NCBI GenBank assembly: GCA_947177635.1
Contig: CAMWVQ010000005.1
Location: 1 to 64,000 of the forward strand
Length of the DNA: 64,000 nt
Reading direction: 5' to 3'
Source of the DNA: an uncultured Porphyromonadaceae bacterium
GTDB lineage: Bacteria; Bacteroidota; Bacteroidia; Bacteroidales; Muribaculaceae
Positions 56,464 through 64,000 of the stretch are shown one piece after another (position 1 is the stretch's first letter; each line of letters opens with the position of its first letter). The translations under genes and the position numbers were made by a program. Under the pieces are notes generated by a model, which was not told the origin of the DNA, made no database searches, and worked only from the letters and a program-made list of their open reading frames with translations.

Positions 56464-57795
56464 TTATCGGCGTCCGCGCATAGCGCGCATCATCTTCATG
56501 GGATTCTTCATCGCCGTGGCGGCCTTCATCATCTTGCGGGTCTGCTCAAACTGGGTCAGCAGGCGGTTGACCTCCTGGAGTGAGGTTCCCGACCCGGCGG
56601 CGATACGCTTGCGGCGGCTGCCGTTGATGATTTCGGGATTCGTACGCTCCTTGGCGGTCATCGAGCTGATGATGGCCTCGATGCTCTTGAAAACGTTGTC
56701 GTCGATGTCGATATCCTTTATCGCCTTTCCGAGGCCGGGAATCATCGACGCGAGGTCTTTGAGGTTACCCATCTTCTTGATTTGCTGAATCTGGGCAAGG
56801 AAGTCATTGAAATTAAACTGGTTGCGGGCAAGTTTGCGCTGGATTTCGAGGGCCTGCTTCTCATCGAACTGCGCCTGGGCCTTCTCAACCAGGGAGACGA
56901 TGTCACCCATGCCGAGGATACGGTCGGCCATTCGTGAGGGGTGGAATAGGTCGAGGGCGTCGAGCTTCTCGCCGGTTCCGACAAACTTGATGGGCTTGGT
57001 GACGACGGTACGGATAGAGAGGGCCGCACCGCCACGGGTGTCACCGTCGAGTTTGGTGAGCACCACTCCGTCGAAGTCGAGACGGTCGTTGAACTCCTTG
57101 GCGGTGTTGACGGCGTCCTGACCGGTCATCGAGTCGACCACGAAGAGGGTCTCCTGCGGCTTGATGGCGTTCTTGATGGCCTCGATTTCATCCATCATCT
57201 GCTCATCGACAGCCAGACGTCCGGCGGTGTCGACAATCACCAGGTCGAGATGGTTCTGCTTGGCATAGGCGATTGCGTTCTTTGCAATCTCTACGGGGTT
57301 CTTGTTCCCCTCCTCAGTGTAGACCGGCACCTCGATCTGCGAGGCCAGCACCTTCAGCTGCTCGATGGCGGCGGGACGGTAGACGTCACAAGCCACAAGC
57401 AGGGGACGTTTCCCCTTCTCGCTCTTGAGCTTGCGGGCAAGCTTGCCTGAGAAGGTGGTCTTACCCGAGCCCTGCAGACCCGACATCAGTATCACAGTCG
57501 GATTGCCCGAGAGGTTCACCTGGGCGGTCTCGCCACCCATCAGGGTTGCCAGCTCGTCGTGAACAATCTTCACCATAAGCTCCTGAGGCTTGATGGCGTT
57601 TATCACATTCTGGCCGAGGGCCTTCTGCTTCACGGTGTCGGTGAAGCTCTTGGCCACCTTGTAGTTGACGTCGGCGTCAAGGAGGGCGCGGCGCACATCC
57701 TTGAGGGTTTCGGCCACATTGATTTCGGTAATCTTACCTTGGCCTTTCAGTATTTTGAAACTTCTTTCAAGTTTCTCGCTTAGATTCTCAAACAT
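56464..57795 (-). CDS. ffh: Signal recognition particle protein
   Basis: MSGLQGSGKTTFSGKLARKLKSEKGKRPLLVACDVYRPAAIEQL; VDTAGRLAVDEQMM; M-domain. Confidence 0.97.
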   Translation of the reverse strand: MFENLSEKLERSFKILKGQGKITEINVAETLKDVRRALLDADVNYKVAKSFTDTVKQKALGQNVINAIKPQELMVKIVHDELATLMGGETAQVNLSGNPTVILMSGLQGSGKTTFSGKLARKLKSEKGKRPLLVACDVYRPAAIEQLKVLASQIEVPVYTEEGNKNPVEIAKNAIAYAKQNHLDLVIVDTAGRLAVDEQMMDEIEAIKNAIKPQETLFVVDSMTGQDAVNTAKEFNDRLDFDGVVLTKLDGDTRGGAALSIRTVVTKPIKFVGTGEKLDALDLFHPSRMADRILGMGDIVSLVEKAQAQFDEKQALEIQRKLARNQFNFNDFLAQIQQIKKMGNLKDLASMIPGLGKAIKDIDIDDNVFKSIEAIISSMTAKERTNPEIINGSRRKRIAAGSGTSLQEVNRLLTQFEQTRKMMKAATAMKNPMKMMRAMRGRR

Positions 57796-57832
57796 ATGTC
57801 GGGGAGGGATTTGCCTTTAAACTATAAAAACG

Positions 57833-58183
57833 TCAGACCAGCCTGTTCGTGGCCGTGTCGGGGAAAACTATCGAAGGTTTGAAACCACGGGCTTCCTCAT
57901 AGGGCATCGACGCGTAGGCCATGATAATCACTATGTCGCCGGGCTGCACCTTGCGGGCGGCGGCGCCGTTGAGGCATATCACGCCTGAGCCGCGCTCGCC
58001 GGGGATGGCGTAAGTCTCAAGGCGTTCGCCATTGTTGTTGTCGACGATGTAGACATGCTCGCCGGGAAGGATGTCAGCGGCGTCCATGAGGTCCTCGTCG
58101 ATGGTGATGCTGCCGATGTAGTCGAGGTTCGCCTCGGTGACGGTGACCCGGTGGATTTTCGATTTCAGTATTTCAACGTTCAT
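57833..58183 (-). CDS. panD: Aspartate 1-decarboxylase
   Basis: [40 protein letters not shown] cleavage site context YIGSI. Confidence 0.95.
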   Translation of the reverse strand: MNVEILKSKIHRVTVTEANLDYIGSITIDEDLMDAADILPGEHVYIVDNNNGERLETYAIPGERGSGVICLNGAAARKVQPGDIVIIMAYASMPYEEARGFKPSIVFPDTATNRLV

Positions 58184-58184
58184 G

Positions 58185-59036
58185 TCAGCGTTCATATTTG
58201 ATATTGTCAATCAGCCGGACATCGCCGCAATAACAGGTGATGCATCCTACGGCCTGACCGTTATGGGGTGTCGACCACTCCTGCAGGGGCTGCATCGTCA
58301 GCGGATCGACGATTTCGTAATACTCCACCTCCATCTGGGGGTAGGCGTTCAGCTCCTCGGTCACCAGGCGGCGGGTGTCGTCGAGGCTGTGGTCACGCGC
58401 CCATTCGACGCTCTTGGAGAGTATCCGGTGGATGGCCGGGGCAACCGCGCGGTTCTCGGGGGTCAGCCTGACATTGCGGCTGCTCATCGCCAGCCCGTCA
58501 TCCTCGCGGCATATCGGACAGTCGACAATCTCGATCGGGAACTTCTCCAGCTCCACCATACGGCGTATGACGGCTATCTGCTGGAAATCCTTCTCGCCGA
58601 AATAGGCGCGGTCAGGCTCCACGAAGCTGAAAAGCTTGCTGACCACCTGCGCCACACCGTTGAAATGGCCCGGGCGCATCGGCCCCTCCATCACGGCGGC
58701 TACCTCCCCGAGGTCGAAGACGCGGGTGTCCTCCTGGGGATACATCTCCTCCACCGTGGGGATGAAGGCTATGTCGACTCCCGCCTCACGGAGCTTGGCG
58801 CAGTCGGCCTCCTCGGTGCGGGGATATGTCGCCAGGTCGGTGGCGTTGTTGAACTGGGTGGGATTCACGAAGACACTGACCACCACCGCGCCGTTCTCGC
58901 GGCGCGCGCGGTCAACCAGTGAGATATGTCCGGCGTGGAGGGCACCCATCGTGGGCACCAGCCCTACCGAACGTCCCTCGGCCTTGAAGCGGGCCACTGC
59001 TTCTTTGAGCCCGCTGACACTTCTTATTATTTCCAT
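58185..59036 (-). CDS. panC: Pantoate--beta-alanine ligase
   Basis: [35 protein letters not shown]-like [17 protein letters not shown]. Confidence 0.97.
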   Translation of the reverse strand: MEIIRSVSGLKEAVARFKAEGRSVGLVPTMGALHAGHISLVDRARRENGAVVVSVFVNPTQFNNATDLATYPRTEEADCAKLREAGVDIAFIPTVEEMYPQEDTRVFDLGEVAAVMEGPMRPGHFNGVAQVVSKLFSFVEPDRAYFGEKDFQQIAVIRRMVELEKFPIEIVDCPICREDDGLAMSSRNVRLTPENRAVAPAIHRILSKSVEWARDHSLDDTRRLVTEELNAYPQMEVEYYEIVDPLTMQPLQEWSTPHNGQAVGCITCYCGDVRLIDNIKYER

Positions 59037-59065
59037 TTGTTAACAGTCAGGAATTTTTACGGGTG

Positions 59066-59125
59066 CAAAGTTACGTTTTTTTTCAACATCTACCGCCAAA
59101 AATCCCAACAAATACCGTAACTTTG
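59066..59125. promoter_or_regulatory. Divergent -7 promoter elements for panC (minus) and recR (plus)
   Basis: CAAAGTTA at 59066-59073 (TAACTTTG on the minus strand) and TAACTTTG at 59118-59125 on the plus strand. Confidence 0.6.
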
Positions 59126-59164
59126 CAACTCTTTCACCCCCAGCGAGCCATCGAGACATTACAT

Positions 59165-59791
59165 ATGAGACAGGAATTTGAATCCACACTGCTTGAAAAC
59201 TGCGTGACCGAGATTTCCAGGCTTCCCGGCATCGGGCGCAAGACGGCGCTCCGACTGGCCCTCCACCTCCTGCGGCAGGATGAGGGGACGGCCAACGCCT
59301 TGGGAAACGCCATCATCGACATGCGCAAAGGCATCACCTACTGTGAGGTGTGTCACAACATCTCCGAGACCGAGCTTTGCCCCATATGTGCCGACACCCG
59401 CCGCGACCGCGCCACGATATGCGTCGTCGAGTCGGTGAAAGATGTGATGATACTCGAGAGCACCGGCCAGTTCAACGGCCTTTATCACGTCCTCGGCGGG
59501 GTCATCTCCCCCATCGACGGGATAAGCCCCGACCAGCTCGAAATCGATTCCCTGATTGCCCGCGTGGCCGAAGGGGGAATCCGGGAGGTAATCCTCGCCC
59601 TCGGGGCGACTATGGAGGGTGACACCACCGGCTATTACCTCTACCGGCGCCTGGCTCCATATTCCGATGTCAAAGTCACCCAGCTCGCGCGCGGCGTGGC
59701 CCTCGGCAACGAAATCGAGTACACCGACGAGCTGACCCTCGGCCGCTCCCTCACCAACCGCACCCTATTCGCCGACTCCCTCAATCCCTGA
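59165..59791 (+). CDS. recR: Recombination mediator protein RecR
   Basis: [36 protein letters not shown] zinc finger, [15 protein letters not shown] Toprim. Confidence 0.96.
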   Translation: MRQEFESTLLENCVTEISRLPGIGRKTALRLALHLLRQDEGTANALGNAIIDMRKGITYCEVCHNISETELCPICADTRRDRATICVVESVKDVMILESTGQFNGLYHVLGGVISPIDGISPDQLEIDSLIARVAEGGIREVILALGATMEGDTTGYYLYRRLAPYSDVKVTQLARGVALGNEIEYTDELTLGRSLTNRTLFADSLNP

Positions 59792-59811
59792 ACCCGATAT
59801 TACATTAATAT

Positions 59812-60369
59812 ATGGAAAAGGCAGGAAATAACAGGGAGACAACAGAGGTCAGGCTGCGGGCGGTCGAACCCTCGGATGTAGACCGGCTCTATCTGTGGGA
59901 GAATGACCGGAAGATATGGCCGTTCGGGGGGACACGCGCGCCCATGTCGCGACATCAGCTTTGGGAATACGCGAGCAACTACGACGCCAACCCCTTCTCT
60001 GCCGGTCAGCTGAGACTTATGATAGAGGTGGCCACGGATGACGGCGACGACAAAGGGATTGCCACGTGTGGCGTCCTCGACCTTTACGACATCGACCCGG
60101 TGAACTCGCGCACCATGGTAGGGATTATGGTCGCGCCGCAATGGCGCGGCAGGGGAATCGCGGCCCGCGCGCTGAAGGCCGCCGGGGAGTATTGCCGCGA
60201 CACACTCGCCTTGGCGACAATCGCCGCCGAAGTCGCCGCCGACAACCTGCCGTCGATAAAACTTTTCGGGGAGAAAGCGGGGTATTCAGCCGTCGGCCGG
60301 AGACCGTCGTGGTATCGGCGCGCAGACCGATTTGCCGACGCCGTTCTTTTCCAGAAAAACCTCTGCTGA
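59812..60369 (+). CDS. GNAT-family N-acetyltransferase
   Basis: VRLRAVEPSDVDRLYLWEND; VGIMVAPQWRGRGIAARALKAAGEYC; AADNLPSIKLFGEKAGY. Confidence 0.9.
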   Translation: MEKAGNNRETTEVRLRAVEPSDVDRLYLWENDRKIWPFGGTRAPMSRHQLWEYASNYDANPFSAGQLRLMIEVATDDGDDKGIATCGVLDLYDIDPVNSRTMVGIMVAPQWRGRGIAARALKAAGEYCRDTLALATIAAEVAADNLPSIKLFGEKAGYSAVGRRPSWYRRADRFADAVLFQKNLC

Positions 60370-60401
60370 CACAATTTTTTTCACCACCCCCGACAAGCTA
60401 C

Positions 60402-60437
60402 GCGCCCGACCGGAACCAACCGGCCGGGCGATGTTTT
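60402..60437 (+). terminator. Intrinsic terminator
   Basis: CGCCCGaCCGG-aaccaa-CCGGcCGGGCG followed by atgttttt. Confidence 0.7.
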
Positions 60438-60463
60438 TAAGGGTGTCGCCATACACGCAACTC

Positions 60464-60517
60464 ATTGGAAACGTTCCCGTTAATCACGCCGGCCGGATTG
60501 GAAACGTTCCCGTTAAT
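60464..60517 (+). repeat. Two direct 21-bp boxes ATTGGAAACGTTCCCGTTAAT, 33 bp apart (candidate regulator sites)
   Basis: Exact copies at 60464-60484 and 60497-60517, upstream of a TATCTTTG -7 element (60557-60564). Confidence 0.8.
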
Positions 60518-60640
60518 TTTTTCGGCAAATTCCGAAAATAGAGAACGGAATATGTATATCTTTGCATCGTCAAAACAAACCAAGACAACGGTTTTTTACC
60601 TCGAATCGAACTAACTGAACATACCATAAAAAAAACTCTT

Positions 60641-62059
60641 ATGAAACATTTTTCCGCACTCCTGTTCTCGGTGATGGCAGTGGCCGGCTCAACCCAGGCA
60701 CAAGACTTCACCGTGCTTGCTACCCCTGAAGAAGTTTACACCTACTCCATCGAAGAGGTCTCCGGCGCAAAGGCAGACTTCAAGGCCGTCCTCGACAACG
60801 CGAGCGCGACCGACGCAGAAAAGACTGCCGCCATGCAGGCCTACCAGCAGAACGCGACTCCTGCTCCCGGCTATGCCTTCGATATGACATTCCTTATGTC
60901 TTACACCGCCGTCACCTCTGACAATGTCGGGAAATACACCCAGGCAAAACTTGCCGAGACCTGGCAGAACGACATAGACGGACTCACCTTCGGCTCGGGC
61001 AGCGTACTGGCTGCAAAGGCACCCGAAGGCAAACCAGCTTATATGTGTCTCAACTCAGCCATTCTCAGCAATGAAAGTTCATACAACAAATTCGCTGTCT
61101 ACCAGAATGTGACACTTTCAAAAGGCTCATACGTTCTTGAAAGTGAGGCATACGTCACCGGAGCAGCTAAAACGGCCAATCTTGCAGCAGGCTCCGCTGT
61201 CAGCGCCGACATCGTCGGAGGCGGAGTGATGAGCGACTATTCCGTATCTTTCAAAATGGATAATTCCGGAGATATCAAGCTCGGTTTCCTGCGCAATTCC
61301 AAAGTTGGAGGCCTCACGCGCATCTACTTCAACAATGTAGAGCTCTACAAGGTGTCTTCCATCATCGCCATCAAGGATGACGCCACCGCCGGACTGGCAG
61401 AAGCCACCAATGTCGACATACAGCTCTGCCGTGATTTCGAAGCAGGCGTGTATGTGCCCATCTGCCTCCCCTTCGTAATCGAGAACTGGCGCGACATCTT
61501 CGATGACCTCCAGATATGGAACAACTACGCCGACGACGAGCTGACTTTCGCCACTATCAGCGGCGCCAACACCCAGGCCCGCAAGCCCTACCTCGCGAAG
61601 ACCAAGGCCTCCATCTCGGCCGAAAACTACCTGATGTTCTACGGAGTGGATATTCAGAAAGGCAACCCCGGAAGCTGGACAAAGAGTGTGGCCGAGGGTG
61701 AAGAGCCCTTCCCCGTCAAGATGGTCGGCAACTGGGAGACAACCACCGTTCCCGCCAACTGCTACTACCTCTCCGACGGCGCATGGGTTCTGAGCGACGG
61801 CTCTGCCACCATCCCCGCTTTCTCAGCCTACATCGACGCGACTGCCCTCGACACCCACCCCACCACCCTCAAGATGAACAATGGCAGCGGCACTGCTTCC
61901 ATTCTTGACAGCGTGTTCACTTCCGAGACTCCCGCTTTCTCAAATGTCTACAACCTCCAGGGTATCCTCCTGAAGCAGAATGTGGCTACTGAATCCGCCC
62001 TCGAAGACCTCCCCGCCGGCATCTACATCATGAACGGCAAGAAAATCCGCAAAAACTAA
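60641..62059 (+). CDS. Secreted protein of unknown function with C-terminal sorting-like domain
   Basis: MKHFSALLFSVMAVAGSTQAQ signal; C-term VYNLQGILLKQNVATESALEDLPAGIYIMNGKKIRKN. Confidence 0.75.
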   Translation: MKHFSALLFSVMAVAGSTQAQDFTVLATPEEVYTYSIEEVSGAKADFKAVLDNASATDAEKTAAMQAYQQNATPAPGYAFDMTFLMSYTAVTSDNVGKYTQAKLAETWQNDIDGLTFGSGSVLAAKAPEGKPAYMCLNSAILSNESSYNKFAVYQNVTLSKGSYVLESEAYVTGAAKTANLAAGSAVSADIVGGGVMSDYSVSFKMDNSGDIKLGFLRNSKVGGLTRIYFNNVELYKVSSIIAIKDDATAGLAEATNVDIQLCRDFEAGVYVPICLPFVIENWRDIFDDLQIWNNYADDELTFATISGANTQARKPYLAKTKASISAENYLMFYGVDIQKGNPGSWTKSVAEGEEPFPVKMVGNWETTTVPANCYYLSDGAWVLSDGSATIPAFSAYIDATALDTHPTTLKMNNGSGTASILDSVFTSETPAFSNVYNLQGILLKQNVATESALEDLPAGIYIMNGKKIRKN

Positions 62060-62081
62060 TTCCTTTTTCATAATTCCACTT

Positions 62082-62109
62082 ACAGGGGCGCGCCGTGGCG
62101 CGCCCCTGT
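62082..62109 (+). terminator. Intrinsic terminator
   Basis: ACAGGGGCGCGCC-gt-GGCGCGCCCCTGT followed by tgttt. Confidence 0.75.
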
Positions 62110-62137
62110 TGTTTAACCACCACACCTGACACCTGCC

Positions 62138-64000
62138 ATGACACGCCGCACCACAGCTTCCATCTTTTCCTCATTTCTGCTCGCAGCCTCGGCTGCGGCC
62201 CAGTCCTCCTCATACCTTATCGAGGGGGAAGCATTCCAGTTCAAAGGAAAATGGGTAGTTGAGAAGTCTTCCGACTGTCTCGGATCCGCGATGCTGCGTG
62301 TCTACCAGGACAACCGCGCCGAGCCTGAGGAGGACGCGCTGACAGTAGTCAACATCACCGAGGGCGGCACATACCGCGTATGGACCCGCTCGCAGGATTA
62401 CGCCAACTCTGCCCGCCCGCGCACATTCACCCTCACCGTCGACGGGAAGCGTATGGCCCAGAGCGGCAACCACGGTGTGGCGGCCTTCCACTGGGAGATG
62501 GTCGGCGAGGTCACCCTTGACCGCAAGCCGACCCTGCTGCGTCTCAGCGACACCGGACTGTATTTCGGACGTTGTGACGCCATCTTCCTGACCCCCGACC
62601 CCACTCTCGACCCCAACACGATGGCCAACACCGAAATCGCCCGCTGGAGGCGAAACCCGGTGACAATGGACTACACCACAGAAAACGCCCCCTCGATCGG
62701 CGCGCCTCTCGATGTCGAGAGCGGCTACACCGTGCTGGCCACCGCATCCAACGACAAAATACGCGTCAGCTTCGTGCGCCGCCCCTCAGATGGACTGATT
62801 GTCTGCAAGACCGATTTCTACGCGGCCGGTTCCTGGCGGCGGTTCTCCGGCCAGAAAGAGGACAACCGGGTGGCCCTGATTTCAAACCCTTCCACCACTC
62901 TTTCTGTCAACCACAACCAGTTTTATCCCGCGTGGAACAGCTGCACGGCCTCACGCACCTTCACTTTCGAGGGTAACAGCTACCCGGTCGCCATCGACGG
63001 CGACAGCAGCAACCCCTTCTTCACCGGGGAACTTACCGAGCCCCGCGCGACAGCCGTCACCAAGACTTCTGGCAACTGCATAAAGGTCACCTACGACTGC
63101 GGCGACAAAGGCTCCCTCACCGGTTACTGGACCATTCCTGACACCGGCTCGCACATCTCCGTGAGGTTTCTCTTCAAGCCTGCCGCCGACGGCACATATT
63201 CCCTCGCCCTGCACGGCGCCAAGGGTGTGGCCGACAGCGACGTCGCCGGTGGCCTCATGCCGCCGATGTATGCAGGCCTGCGCCTCCCCTCCACACCCCA
63301 GATGCTTTTCTCCTCGATGATGCCCCAGTGTCTGGCCGCTGTCTCCCGCCTCGAAAGCCACGGCAAGGCGACGGCGTTTGTCACCGCCGACCTCGACGGC
63401 TTCACTAATGCCTGGGGCGGCTATGACTACTCCCCTGTCGGGTTCACCCTCCGCAACAGCCTCGGCGAGCTGCAGCCTGTTGGCATCTCCCCCCTCCCCG
63501 GCATGGCCGACGCCAAGGTCAAGAGCGGCCGCACGATGGAGGCCCGGTTCATCACCGGTGTAATCGAGGGGGCGTGGGATGACCTCCTGGAATACGCGAG
63601 CGAGAATATCTTCGGGGTATCTGACTACCGCCGCCCGAGCGGAAGCTCTCTCACCGAGACCATGGCAAACATCGTCAGGCTGATCAAGGATGACACCCAC
63701 AGCGGATGGGAACCCTCCCTGAAGGGGTTCTGGGACATCGAGGCCGACGGCAACACTACCCCGACTGTCGTCCATTCCGCCCCGCTGGCCCTTATCGGGG
63801 CCTCTGCCCTCACCGACGACGAGCAGCTCTACGAAAGCCGCGCCCTCCCCACCATCGAATACCTCCTCTCCCGCAACGGCTACCGCACCCGCGCGAATGC
63901 CCCTGCCCCGTTGGCCCCACTTGTGTCGCAGTTCCCCACCACCCTGTATGAGGGAGTCAACACCCTCACCGGCGGACTCAACCCCTGGCTCTCCGCGCTC
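62138..64000 (+). CDS. Secreted protein, possibly glycan-active, truncated by window end
   Basis: Manual translation from ATG 62138: MTRRTTASIFSSFLLAASAAAQSSSYLIEGEAFQFKGKWVVEKSSDCLGSAMLRV...; open to the last base, hence absent from the ORF track. N-terminal part looks CBM-like. Confidence 0.7.
   Translation, partial: MTRRTTASIFSSFLLAASAAAQSSSYLIEGEAFQFKGKWVVEKSSDCLGSAMLRVYQDNRAEPEEDALTVVNITEGGTYRVWTRSQDYANSARPRTFTLTVDGKRMAQSGNHGVAAFHWEMVGEVTLDRKPTLLRLSDTGLYFGRCDAIFLTPDPTLDPNTMANTEIARWRRNPVTMDYTTENAPSIGAPLDVESGYTVLATASNDKIRVSFVRRPSDGLIVCKTDFYAAGSWRRFSGQKEDNRVALISNPSTTLSVNHNQFYPAWNSCTASRTFTFEGNSYPVAIDGDSSNPFFTGELTEPRATAVTKTSGNCIKVTYDCGDKGSLTGYWTIPDTGSHISVRFLFKPAADGTYSLALHGAKGVADSDVAGGLMPPMYAGLRLPSTPQMLFSSMMPQCLAAVSRLESHGKATAFVTADLDGFTNAWGGYDYSPVGFTLRNSLGELQPVGISPLPGMADAKVKSGRTMEARFITGVIEGAWDDLLEYASENIFGVSDYRRPSGSSLTETMANIVRLIKDDTHSGWEPSLKGFWDIEADGNTTPTVVHSAPLALIGASALTDDEQLYESRALPTIEYLLSRNGYRTRANAPAPLAPLVSQFPTTLYEGVNTLTGGLNPWLSAL

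Noticed and set aside
62951-63775. 274-aa - strand ORF
   Set aside because: Antisense to the open frame beginning at 62138, which has a signal peptide and coherent protein sequence.

Overview
This 64 kb window looks like chromosome from a GC-rich Bacteroidales bacterium. Muribaculaceae-like is my inference from gene content and the TAnnTTTG-type promoters. Most of it is core or housekeeping: rplY, pth, hslR, rluA-like, fmt, smpB, rmuC, priA, rsmI, dacB, fabG, folD, ffh, panC/panD, recR, and four tRNAs (Gly, Leu, Ser, His). Accessory content includes secreted glycan-active enzymes (GH13, GH53, MalQ), an HME-RND metal efflux operon, a CLC channel and a cluster of secreted thioredoxin-fold/Omp28/DUF6029 genes. 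I found no CRISPR array, phage, IS transposase or obvious defence island. The signals most worth following are: (1) two copies of a long, nearly palindromic MITE/REP-like repeat (about 183 and 119 bp), each placed between two co-directional genes, directly upstream of the downstream start codon and carrying an outward TAATTTTG promoter-like motif; (2) a four-hairpin 5' leader upstream of a secreted thioredoxin-fold protein that lacks CXXC; (3) a multi-thioredoxin Omp28/TlpA/DUF6029 cluster; (4) a decayed TonB receptor relic beside an AT-rich patch and tRNA-Ser; (5) a 61-bp perfect palindrome; and (6) tandem 21-bp boxes 33 bp apart in front of a surface-protein gene. All product names come from reading the translations; no database search was run.
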